The position numbers and the translations under genes were made by a program. Below are positions 7,830 to 15,774 of a stretch of DNA of 54,558 bases, piece by piece. The stretch comes from Flavobacterium sp. GTDB lineage: Bacteria; Bacteroidota; Bacteroidia; Flavobacteriales; Flavobacteriaceae. Position 1 is the first letter of the stretch, and each line of letters starts with the position of its first letter. The stretch lies in NCBI RefSeq assembly GCF_027490375.1, contig NZ_JAIXYH010000027.1:1-54558 (forward strand). The letters are read 5' to 3'. A model generated the notes under the pieces. The model was given only the letters and a program-made list of their open reading frames with translations, searched no databases and was not told the origin of the DNA.

Positions 7830-9791
7830 ATGAAAAAATTCTGGGGCAAGTTTATTTGCCTGCTTTTAGTATGCGTTTCCGCGCAAGCGCAAATATTTAT
7901 TAATGAATTAGACGCCGATACACCTGGAACCGATGTTTTAGAGTTTATCGAACTCAAGACTCTTAATCCCAATCAATCGTTAAATGGCTATGTTTTGGTA
8001 GCATTTAATGGCGGTCAACCTAACAATCCATCTTATTTTGCGATGGACTTAGACGGATTTACCACCGACAGCGATGGCATTATTCTGATTGGTAATCAAG
8101 GATTGAGTCCGTTTCCAGATCAAATTCTTCCAGACAACACTTTTCAAAACGGTGCGGATGCCGTTGCAATTTATTTGGGAAATGCCAGCGATTGGCCATT
8201 GAATACGCCTTGTACCAATACGAATCTAATTTCTGCTTTAGCATACGATACCAACGATCCGGATGCAACGAGCTTATTAGCAGCTTTAGGTTTAACCGAG
8301 CAAATAAATGAAGGTGTAAATGGTTCGTCGCAAACAGAAAGTATTCAACGAAAAAACGACGGAACGTATGAGGTGAAAGCGCCTACACCAGGAGCTCCGA
8401 ACGACGGTAGCGGAAGTTTGGCAAATGGCTTAACAGCACAGCTATCAGCAACGAACGTAACCGAAGGAAGTACTGTTACACTTACATTTTCGTTGCAACA
8501 ACCGGCTCAATCGGCGTTTACGTTTACTTTTACTTTGGAGAACGGTGGTTTTACAGCCTCAGATTATCAAACAACAACAACGGTTTCATTTGCTGCAGGA
8601 AGTCAATCGGCGGTAATGTCAATTACATTTATAGACGATTCGTTTGACGAAGGCGATGAAGATGCCCGTTTGTTTATTAACGCTTTACCTTCGGGATACG
8701 AACGCTTAAACAATAACGTAATTATTCGTGTTGTTGATAACGATTTCCAAGCCTTAAATTACGGAACGCCTGTAAATCCGACTTATGGAAATGTTACTCC
8801 GAGCATTCCTGCCGGATACTACGACAGCTTGAACGGAAAAGCTGGAAACGAATTAAAAGCAGCTATACAGGCAATTATTGCTAATCCGACCTTGGTTCGA
8901 GAGCATACATACGGCGATGTTTTTGAAATTTTGAAGGCAGCAGATGTTAATCCAGAAAATCCTAACCAAGTATGGTTGATGTACGTAGAACAATCGCGTT
9001 CGAAATTAGATCAGCAAACAGGAACAAGCGGTGCTTCAGGTTTTTGGAATCGCGAGCACATTTATCCGCAGTCACGTGGCGGTTTCACAGACGGCACTTC
9101 GGGTTCAGCCGATGGTTTCGATACATTTGATACGACAGGTCCCGACGATATTTTAGCAGGACATTCAGACGCGCATCACATTCGTGCAGAAGACAGCCCT
9201 GAAAACTCATTGCGAAGCGAGCGCAATTACGGTATTGATTACAACGGTCCAGCAAATACATTGGGTTCATGGCGTGGCGATGTGGCTCGCGCACTTTTTT
9301 ATATGGCAGTTCGTTACAACGGCTTAAATGTGGTAAATGGTAATCCACCAACCGCTCCTGTAGGTTTTGTGGGTGATTTGGAAACTTTATTGCAATGGAA
9401 TGCAAGTGATACAGCAGATGATTTTGAAATGAATCACAATAATGTTGTGCATTTGTGGCAGAAGAATCGAAATCCGTTTGTAGATATGCCGCTTTTAGCA
9501 GAATATGTTTTTGGCGCCAATTTAGGTCAGGTATGGAACAATAGTTTAACAACTACCGATTATGTAAACAATGAGGTTCGATTGTATCCAAATCCGGCGT
9601 CAGATGTTGTTTATTTCACAAAGAATTTAAACAATGCTACGGTGAGTATTTACAATATTAGCGGGCAGCGTGTTTACAAAGCCGACAATTTTTCGGCTAA
9701 TTCGCTGCAGTTAGAACTAGCTTCAGGAGTGTATTTCGTGGAAATTCGTTCGGAAAGTCAGCGTTCGGTTCAAAAACTGATTATTCGATAA
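7830..9791 (+). CDS. Secreted endonuclease I-family nuclease with T9SS sorting domain
   Basis: The 653-residue exported protein has a signal peptide (residues 1-21, ending QAQ). Next comes a lamin-tail-like beta domain (about 22-180, FINELDADTPGTDVLEFIEL). Then follows a Calx-beta-like domain (about 200-305, LSATNVTEGSTVTLTFSL and DDSFDEGDEDA). The catalytic endonuclease I region is about 325-555, with the WNREHIYPQSRG motif followed by SDAHHIRAED. Last is a type IX secretion sorting domain (about 580-653, LYPNPASDVVYF to VQKLIIR). It should leave the cell or be anchored at its surface and degrade extracellular DNA or RNA. The start at 7830 is preferred because a promoter box lies just upstream. 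Confidence 0.88.
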   Translation: MKKFWGKFICLLLVCVSAQAQIFINELDADTPGTDVLEFIELKTLNPNQSLNGYVLVAFNGGQPNNPSYFAMDLDGFTTDSDGIILIGNQGLSPFPDQILPDNTFQNGADAVAIYLGNASDWPLNTPCTNTNLISALAYDTNDPDATSLLAALGLTEQINEGVNGSSQTESIQRKNDGTYEVKAPTPGAPNDGSGSLANGLTAQLSATNVTEGSTVTLTFSLQQPAQSAFTFTFTLENGGFTASDYQTTTTVSFAAGSQSAVMSITFIDDSFDEGDEDARLFINALPSGYERLNNNVIIRVVDNDFQALNYGTPVNPTYGNVTPSIPAGYYDSLNGKAGNELKAAIQAIIANPTLVREHTYGDVFEILKAADVNPENPNQVWLMYVEQSRSKLDQQTGTSGASGFWNREHIYPQSRGGFTDGTSGSADGFDTFDTTGPDDILAGHSDAHHIRAEDSPENSLRSERNYGIDYNGPANTLGSWRGDVARALFYMAVRYNGLNVVNGNPPTAPVGFVGDLETLLQWNASDTADDFEMNHNNVVHLWQKNRNPFVDMPLLAEYVFGANLGQVWNNSLTTTDYVNNEVRLYPNPASDVVYFTKNLNNATVSIYNISGQRVYKADNFSANSLQLELASGVYFVEIRSESQRSVQKLIIR

Positions 9792-9874
9792 TTTTTTAAT
9801 GCCTGACTGTGAAGCAAGTAAAAAAAGTTTCAGAAAATCCTTAAAAAATATGCTGTGTGGGCGAATCTACTTGT

Positions 9875-9882
9875 TATATTTG
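9875..9882 (+). promoter_or_regulatory. Candidate -7 promoter box for tRNA-Tyr
   Basis: TATATTTG matches TAnnTTTG and lies 16 bases before the mature 5' end of tRNA-Tyr. The -33 element is not clear. Confidence 0.55.
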
Positions 9883-9898
9883 CGCCCGCAACCGCAGC

Positions 9899-9980
<82 letters not shown>

Positions 9981-9995
9981 CAAACAAATAAAAAA

Positions 9996-10030
9996 CCCAA
10001 CTCAAGCTTTGCTTGAATGTTGGGTTTTTT
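9996..10030 (+). terminator. Intrinsic terminator of tRNA-Tyr
   Basis: CCCAACTCAAGC pairs with GCTTGA and then, after a two-base bulge, GTTGGG, around a TTT loop. Six T follow. A near-identical hairpin recurs at 10346-10380. Confidence 0.9.
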
Positions 10031-10043
10031 ATTTGTTTGTGTT

Positions 10044-10304
10044 TTCCCTTCGCGAGGATCACCGCCTGAAAAGCGGTAATCCCTAAAACCTAAGATTGAT
10101 TTAAAATCGTCATCAGATCGCTATTCATTTGTATTTACTGGAATTTGAAAAGAATTAACTACAAGCTAAACTTTTAAACGACCGCTTACTTCGTTGTATT
10201 TTTTTGAGATACCACAGTATCCCAAAGAAAATACGCCTCGTAATCAATCATTTAAAAGTTTTCTGATTTTGATTTTTCATCAATCTTAGGTTTTGCGAAG
10301 GGAA
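10044..10304. repeat. Structured non-coding element, copy A
   Basis: There is no open frame. A perfect 16-bp inverted repeat (10085-10100 with 10279-10294, core CCTAAGATTGAT) closes the element. It is extended by TTCCCTTCGC (10044-10053) pairing with 10295-10304, around a side hairpin at 10056-10083 (ACCGC/GCGGT). Inside, ACTTTTAAA (10170-10178) pairs with TTTAAAAGT (10251-10259). The centre carries GATAC-CACA-GTATC (10208-10221) flanked by asymmetric conserved bulges containing CTTACTTCGTT and CCTCGTAATCAA. Copy B at 30300-30516 shares the centre and covaries in the stems. No function is known to me. Confidence 0.75.
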
Positions 10305-10345
10305 GTTTTGTTTTGATTAAAAACAAAACAGGAAGAGCGGCTCTT

Positions 10346-10380
10346 CCCAACTCAAGCTTCGCTTGAAAGTTGGGTTTTTT
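10346..10380 (+). terminator. Second copy of the tRNA terminator hairpin
   Basis: CCCAACTCAAGC/GCTTGA-AA-GTTGGG is followed by six T. It differs from the terminator at 9996-10030 only in the loop and in one base of the bulge. It is preceded by GCTCTTCCCA, identical to the last 10 bases of tRNA-Tyr, but that also forms part of a GGAAGAGC/GCTCTTCC palindrome. Confidence 0.75.
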
Positions 10381-10402
10381 AATTAAAATACAATCTTAAA
10401 TT

Positions 10403-12328
10403 TTATTTCTTCTCCTTGTTGTAAATGGTAAAAAACGGGATATCCATCAATATCGAAAAGTTTAACCGACTAACACTTCGATTCGTTTCCGTAACGGTTG
10501 CAACACCATCGTTGTAAGTGATTTTTCGCAGATTGGGAATGTAGTTAAAGTGCATTCCTGCAGAGATTGGTAGGTTTTTAAAATTGTAAAAAAGGCCAAT
10601 ACCCGGTGTAAAAAATTGCTCGAGTCGCAAATTAGAATAGGTATTGTTGTCGTTATTTAATCGTTGATTCACCACCGAACCTAAATCGATTATACTTACA
10701 AAAGCTGTGATTTTGCCTTTCGCAAAGGTTGTCGACAACCCAATGGGTGCTGCCAAGCCTAAATTTGTTGCCGTACTGTTTTCTTTTGTTCCATAAGCTG
10801 TTTCCCAGCCCGCGGTTAGTCCGACATAACCATTTACAGACACATTTAACTCACTTCTGCGCTTTATCGAAGAACTTCCGATCGGCAAAGAATAAGCGCT
10901 TAAAAGTGCTTCGAATTCGTCAGCGCTTTCAATTGTTGCCAGTTGTCCTACAAATCCCAAAGTGCGCAAGCTTTTCATGTCTGCGCTCATGTAGCTCCCA
11001 AATTGTACAATCAAAAGTGGAATGGCTTTTTTGTAATCTTTGTTCAGTAAACACTCGGTTATCGATAGATATTTCTCGGTAAAATCAAAAGTCGAAGCCG
11101 GAAGATCAATAATTTTATTGTCTGATAACACCTTTGAAAACTGACCATAGCTCGAATTGATATTTCTGATGTAGTATAAAACCTCTTCGCTTTTTTGTAA
11201 ACTAAAGTTTTTGTTTTTTAAATAGTTATACGCTTCATTTAAATGAGAAGTAAAACCTAATAGCTTATAGATTTTCTGAGATAAATCCGATAAATTTTCG
11301 CCAACTTTCAATTCCAAGTATGGTCTAAAACTCGGAATCGCATTCAATTGTTCGTACAACAATCCATAAAAATACAGTACTTGAATATCTTTAAGGTTTG
11401 TTGTCGTTGGCGGCGGAATTTCAGCAAAATTTACCCACAAGTTTGCGCTTGTCGACGGATTTAGCATGGCCTGTGCAATTAAATCTGCAAACCGTAATAA
11501 ATCTTTGGTATTGCTGTCTTTTGCAAAATCTTCCACGGCTAGCAATCGAATTAATTTATCGAGCGAAGCTCCGTTTTTACTGTATTCAACTAGCTTAGCC
11601 GACAATCCGAGCATATCTTTTAATTTTGGATTGTTTCGTATTTCTGGAATCAAAACATCCGAATTCGAAACAAGATTCTCGGGCAACTTTTCAATATCCA
11701 ATTGCGCTGTTTGCTGCAACAGCATTAAATCAGCTGTGTAGTACGAGTTTTCGCCTTCGCCATAAAGCAATTCAATATGAGCTACTGTTCTTGGAAATAA
11801 GATTTTTACCTGCGTTGCGTCCTTCTCGCGCAATTTTTTGAAAGTCCGATCTATCCCAACATGAAAGGCTTCTTGCTTAAAGCGGCCTGCCATAAATGTC
11901 GACAAACCGTTGATAATCATAGCTTGCCAGTTTCCGCCACTGGCCGACTGCGAGTCAATTTTTTTCTCCAAATAATCAACTTTAAGCGTGCGCACGTTTT
12001 TAGCTGAACTATCACCCATAACGTAATTGTTTTTTACATATTCATCCTCTTTTGGATATATTCCGATAAGTTTATCTTTAAAAAACGGGTTTTTCAGCAA
12101 ATTTTCATCGCTAGCGTAAGGTTGTATGACATTTCGAAAATTACTAGTAAGCTCAGTAACATCGTACCGAATGTTGTCTATTGGATTTGGCAGTTTGTTG
12201 TAAATGTCAGTTAATTTCAACGCATCAATAAAGGTATTTTGCCTATTTAGCTCCTGTCCGACGCCAGTAATGGTAAAAAAGAGAACGCAGCAGTTTAGTG
12301 CCGATTTAAAAAGATTTGGTAGGTTCAT
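10403..12328 (-). CDS. Exported protein of unknown function, barrel-like C-terminus
   Basis: The 641-residue protein is not recognised. An N-terminal hydrophobic segment (about residues 10-24, ending VGQ) looks like a signal peptide. The middle is mostly helical and repeat-free. The last 170 residues (from about 470) alternate hydrophobic and polar residues with aromatic ends (VNGYVGLTAGWETAYG, GIGLFYNF, PISAGMHFNYIP, RLNFSILMDIPFF). That is consistent with membrane beta strands or a beta-rich outer-membrane domain. It stands alone, and its 3' end faces the second terminator copy, whose T-run is on the other strand. An outer-membrane location is inference. Confidence 0.7.
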   Translation of the reverse strand: MNLPNLFKSALNCCVLFFTITGVGQELNRQNTFIDALKLTDIYNKLPNPIDNIRYDVTELTSNFRNVIQPYASDENLLKNPFFKDKLIGIYPKEDEYVKNNYVMGDSSAKNVRTLKVDYLEKKIDSQSASGGNWQAMIINGLSTFMAGRFKQEAFHVGIDRTFKKLREKDATQVKILFPRTVAHIELLYGEGENSYYTADLMLLQQTAQLDIEKLPENLVSNSDVLIPEIRNNPKLKDMLGLSAKLVEYSKNGASLDKLIRLLAVEDFAKDSNTKDLLRFADLIAQAMLNPSTSANLWVNFAEIPPPTTTNLKDIQVLYFYGLLYEQLNAIPSFRPYLELKVGENLSDLSQKIYKLLGFTSHLNEAYNYLKNKNFSLQKSEEVLYYIRNINSSYGQFSKVLSDNKIIDLPASTFDFTEKYLSITECLLNKDYKKAIPLLIVQFGSYMSADMKSLRTLGFVGQLATIESADEFEALLSAYSLPIGSSSIKRRSELNVSVNGYVGLTAGWETAYGTKENSTATNLGLAAPIGLSTTFAKGKITAFVSIIDLGSVVNQRLNNDNNTYSNLRLEQFFTPGIGLFYNFKNLPISAGMHFNYIPNLRKITYNDGVATVTETNRSVSRLNFSILMDIPFFTIYNKEKK

Positions 12329-12559
12329 TTTTTGGAGCTTTTATTGGTTTTAAAGAAGTGAGAGAGAATTCATTTCAACATTTTTGAAATTTGCAACGCT
12401 GCTACCAATGTACGATTAATTACTTGTTTTACAGTTTAATGCAGAATTAATTTATTGCTTTTCATACTCGGAGTTTCTCTTTTTAAAGTGTAGTAAAAGT
12501 CGCTTAGTTGCGACATTCTTCATTTATAACTCTTAGCTCGATTAAAACGAATGCAATTA

Positions 12560-12588
12560 TTGGCTACCAACTCTTTTACGTACTTTTG
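12560..12588 (+). promoter_or_regulatory. Promoter of the cyclophilin-FKBP gene
   Basis: A TTG (12560-12562) and TACTTTTG (12581-12588) are separated by 18 bases, matching the Bacteroidota TTG-N17-23-TAnnTTTG consensus. It lies inside a longer in-frame open frame, which argues for translation starting at 12617. Confidence 0.75.
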
Positions 12589-12616
12589 CACGACTAAAAT
12601 TACAATTCTACATTTT

Positions 12617-13549
12617 ATGGAAAACGGTATTTACGCTCGTTTTAAAACAGGTAAAGGCGATATTACAGTTAAGTTAACACACGATAAAACTCCGGGAACA
12701 GTCGGTAATTTTGTTGCTTTGGCGGAAGGAAATCTTGAAAATTCGGCACGTCCGCAGGGCAAACCGTATTACGATGGGTTGAAGTTTCATCGCGTAATTC
12801 CTGATTTCATGATTCAGGGCGGTTGTCCGTTAGGAACGGGAACAGGTGGTCCGGGTTACAAATTCGACGATGAAATTAAAGCCGATTTAAAGCACGATCG
12901 TCCCGGTGTATTGTCTATGGCAAACGCTGGACCGGGCACAAATGGTTCGCAATTTTTTATCACGCACATTCCAACCAATTGGTTAGATGGAAAGCACACT
13001 GTTTTTGGCCATGTTGTTGAAGGACAAGATGTAGTTGATGCCGTTGCGCAAGGCGATGAATTGCAACAAGTGGAGATTGTTCGCGTCGGTGAAGAAGCGC
13101 AGAAATGGAATGCCGTGGAAGCATTCAGAACTTTCGAAGGTAATCGTAAAAAGAGATTAGCGGCCGAGCGCGAAGCTGCAGAAGCTGCCATGGAAAAATT
13201 AGCCGCTGGTTTTCAGAAAACAGAAAGCGGTTTACGATATCAGTTCATTCAACAAGGTTCGGGTAAAGCAGCCGAGAAAGGTAAAACGGTAAGTGTTCAC
13301 TATACCGGACAACTCGATAATGGAAAAGTTTTTGATTCATCGTATCCAAGAAAACGACCTATCGAATTTCCTTTAGGTGAAGGTCATGTGATCGAAGGTT
13401 GGGATGAGGGAATTGCGCTTTTGAAAGTAGGCGATAAAGCACGTTTTGTAATTCCATCTCATTTAGGTTACGGAAGTGCTGGTGCGGGAGGCGTTATTCC
13501 ACCAAACGCTACGTTGATTTTTGATGTAGAATTGATGGATGTGAAGTAA
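12617..13549 (+). CDS. Cyclophilin-FKBP fusion peptidyl-prolyl isomerase
   Basis: The 310-residue protein combines two unrelated prolyl isomerase folds. Residues 1-165 are cyclophilin-type ([41 protein letters not shown]). Residues about 215-310 are FKBP-type ([57 protein letters not shown]). The charged helix between them (about 175-205) is Lys/Glu/Ala-rich. No signal peptide is seen, so it is probably cytoplasmic and acts as a folding catalyst. The ATG at 12617 is chosen because a good promoter lies upstream inside the longer frame. A strong terminator follows. Confidence 0.92.
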   Translation: MENGIYARFKTGKGDITVKLTHDKTPGTVGNFVALAEGNLENSARPQGKPYYDGLKFHRVIPDFMIQGGCPLGTGTGGPGYKFDDEIKADLKHDRPGVLSMANAGPGTNGSQFFITHIPTNWLDGKHTVFGHVVEGQDVVDAVAQGDELQQVEIVRVGEEAQKWNAVEAFRTFEGNRKKRLAAEREAAEAAMEKLAAGFQKTESGLRYQFIQQGSGKAAEKGKTVSVHYTGQLDNGKVFDSSYPRKRPIEFPLGEGHVIEGWDEGIALLKVGDKARFVIPSHLGYGSAGAGGVIPPNATLIFDVELMDVK

Positions 13550-13592
13550 AGTAATACGTCGATAGTTTTTTTAAACAAATCATTACCAATAA

Positions 13593-13620
13593 AAAAGGTT
13601 GCCATAATTGGCAACCTTTT
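13593..13620. terminator. Bidirectional intrinsic terminator
   Basis: AAAGGTTGCC and GGCAACCTTT pair around a 6-base loop, with A-run and T-run flanks. It can serve both the isomerase gene and the convergent DUF4394 gene. Confidence 0.85.
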
Positions 13621-13655
13621 CCGTTTTTAGATTTCAATTTTTAGCAATTTTTATC

Positions 13656-15179
13656 TTAAAAACCTAACCCAATGGCAAAGCCTCGAACTTGGGCTGGGAA
13701 ATCGCCCACAGCCATTGCACCACCGGTTAAGGTATTAATGTTGTAGATTTTAGTTCCAGCCGCCGAGTTTAAAATGGCATAAGCTACATTGCTTAATCCG
13801 CCAATGTCGAACGAAGCGCTTCCGGTAAAATCGGCTCCAAGCGAACCACGAGCCACTAAAGTACCGTTGTTTGGCGGAGTTTGAGTGTACAACATGTCGG
13901 TATTGGTATCTATATTGAAAAGTAGGGTAGAGGTCGATCCTGCAAAATTATTGGTGTAGGCCGAAGCAGTTACTTGCGGCGTTCCGGGATTTAGCGCGCC
14001 ATCTGTGGCAGCAAGCGTGCCGTCGATAGGGTTTAAACGTAAATTCTGACCTGCGTCTGAAACCACTCGAATACGGTCGACAGTTGGATTAAAATCAAAA
14101 CCGAATGACGTTCCCTGTAAAGCTACCGCGGGGGCGCTTCCTAGTGCTGTTGCTGCGCCATTCGACATATTTATGGTGTATAATCTGCCCAGAGAAGAAA
14201 GTGCATAAAGCTGCGCCGTTGCTGGCCGCATATCAATTCCAACAATGTTTTCGCCAGCTTGTAAATTTGTAATGGGCTTAGATATAGTTCCATTGATATC
14301 TTGGAAATTGAAAATATGTAAATTATTACTGTTGTCGATAGCATACGCAACAGGATTTGTTGGAATAGCAATAGAGATAACTTCTGTGGGTAATGTTCCT
14401 AAATCGGTTGCTTTGCCGGTAGTTAAGTTTATCTGCAGTAATTTACTAGCAGTTCCGATTTTTGCGGTTGCTAGCGCTGTATCGTTATTTGCTGCGATAT
14501 CAAATCCGCCTTCAACTGCGTAACTTTCAGGTAGATCTAAACTACCAATAGCGGTTATAACTCCGTCGTTTGGTGGATCTTGCTTGTACAGCGTTTTCGC
14601 TACATGATCAATTACATAAAGTGCTGTTGCTGTAGATCCTGCGGTGTTACCCGTGTAAGCTGCCGAGCCTAATTGTGCTGCTGAATTGCTTATGTTTCCA
14701 TCGACTGCTGCTAACGCGCCTGTTTCTGGATTTGCTCGTAAATTTTGTCCCGAAGATGAAACGATACGGATACGATCGACAGTTGGGTTAAAGTCGAAAC
14801 CAACTGCATTTCCAGTTAACGGTGTTGTGAAAGATGTGGTGTTTACCGCACGAGCCGCTCCCGTAAATTGATTAATTACATAAAGTCTTGATTGAGAGCT
14901 TATTCCGTATAGTTGGCCTGTGGCAGGGCGGAAGTCAATTGCACGAAGTGTTTCGCCCGGTAGTAAATTACTGATGCTTACCGAGGCAGCAACAGCAGCG
15001 GTATCATTGGCATTCATTTTTAAAAGAGCGCCACCGGCTGTAAGTGCAAAAAATTCTTGATTTGGTCCTACAGGTTGCTCGTTAACGGGCGGAGTGTTTG
15101 ATTCACTATCGTCGCACGAGGTCATAATTCCAAAACTTAGTACTGCGAATAACGCAATTCGTAAATGTGTTTTTTTCAT
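13656..15179 (-). CDS. Lipoprotein with two DUF4394 domains
   Basis: The 507-residue protein carries a lipoprotein signal (residues 1-22, GIMTSC-DDSES). Two tandem copies of a roughly 230-residue DUF4394 unit follow. Both copies contain LRAIDFRPATGQLYG / VGIDMRPATAQLYA. Both also contain FDFNPTVDRIRVVS followed by GQNLR. The repeats resemble beta-propeller or surface-exposed beta structure; the function of DUF4394 is unknown. The ATG at 15179 gives a proper signal peptide, whereas the frame extends upstream without one. It is probably an outer-membrane or surface lipoprotein. Confidence 0.85.
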   Translation of the reverse strand: MKKTHLRIALFAVLSFGIMTSCDDSESNTPPVNEQPVGPNQEFFALTAGGALLKMNANDTAAVAASVSISNLLPGETLRAIDFRPATGQLYGISSQSRLYVINQFTGAARAVNTTSFTTPLTGNAVGFDFNPTVDRIRIVSSSGQNLRANPETGALAAVDGNISNSAAQLGSAAYTGNTAGSTATALYVIDHVAKTLYKQDPPNDGVITAIGSLDLPESYAVEGGFDIAANNDTALATAKIGTASKLLQINLTTGKATDLGTLPTEVISIAIPTNPVAYAIDNSNNLHIFNFQDINGTISKPITNLQAGENIVGIDMRPATAQLYALSSLGRLYTINMSNGAATALGSAPAVALQGTSFGFDFNPTVDRIRVVSDAGQNLRLNPIDGTLAATDGALNPGTPQVTASAYTNNFAGSTSTLLFNIDTNTDMLYTQTPPNNGTLVARGSLGADFTGSASFDIGGLSNVAYAILNSAAGTKIYNINTLTGGAMAVGDFPAQVRGFAIGLGF

Positions 15180-15313
15180 TGCAATTAAGATTAATGGTTT
15201 TACACATGTACGAGGTTTCGGACAATCTGGTTTTAGGAAAATAAATTTTATAGCTTCTTTTCCTTTAATAAAAGGTTTCGATTTCGTTATTTTATTGAAA
15301 TTCAAATCATAAA

Positions 15314-15336
15314 AAAATCCGCTCAGGGCGGATTTT
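15314..15336 (-). terminator. Intrinsic terminator of the DUF3276 gene
   Basis: AAAATCCGC pairs with GCGGATTTT around a short loop. On the minus strand it is followed by a T-run. It directly abuts the DUF3276 stop codon. Confidence 0.8.
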
Positions 15337-15702
15337 CTAAATATCGTCGAATTCGATGTCGGTATAGCTTCGGGTCGTTTCTGATTCAGAATCTCGATCT
15401 TCGCGTTTAAAATCTTTCTGGTGTCTTTCAGAAATCACTTCTTCTCCTTTGTGATTTAAAACGTAAGACGTCATATCATTTAAGATTTCAGCGAAAGCGG
15501 CAAAATCTTCCTTATACAAATAAATTTTGTGTTTTTTGAAGTGAAAAGATCCATCTTCTTCGGTAAACTTCTTACTTTCAGTGATGGTAATGTAGTAGTC
15601 ATCGGCTTTGGTTGCCCGTACATCGAAAAAATAAGTCCTTCTTCCTGCACGTAAAACTTTTGAAAAAATATCTTCTTTTTCAAGCATCTCGTTTTCTCTC
15701 AT
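15337..15702 (-). CDS. DUF3276 (PUR-alpha-like nucleic-acid-binding) protein
   Basis: The 121-residue protein matches the small Bacteroidota and spirochaete PUR family. Core blocks are IFSKVLRAGRRTYFFDVRATK, DYYITITESKKF and KHKIYLYKEDFAAFAEIL, with an acidic tail (REDRDSESE ... DIEFDDI). PUR-alpha relatives bind purine-rich single-stranded DNA or RNA. I prefer the ATG at 15702 because the family begins MRENEMLEKEDIFS; the frame extends further upstream with an unlikely hydrophobic leader. It is just downstream of the ABC exporter on the same strand, with its own terminator. Confidence 0.88.
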   Translation of the reverse strand: MRENEMLEKEDIFSKVLRAGRRTYFFDVRATKADDYYITITESKKFTEEDGSFHFKKHKIYLYKEDFAAFAEILNDMTSYVLNHKGEEVISERHQKDFKREDRDSESETTRSYTDIEFDDI

Positions 15703-15774
15703 GGTCGCCTCGGTCAGTATTAAATTTATGTTAAGTAAACCAAAAGTGAGAAAAATTTTATGAATTGTCAACTT

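Noticed and set aside
9792..9874. A small gene between the nuclease and tRNA-Tyr
   Set aside because: Too short, no coding character, and it includes the tRNA promoter region.
10044..10304. Insertion sequence or MITE with a partner transposase
   Set aside because: No transposase frame and no clear target-site duplication in either copy; kept as a structured element of unknown nature.
10340..10349. Integrated element attachment site at the tRNA-Tyr 3' end
   Set aside because: The repeat is only 10 bp, part of a local palindrome, and the intervening DNA has no integrase. Mentioned only as a weak possibility.
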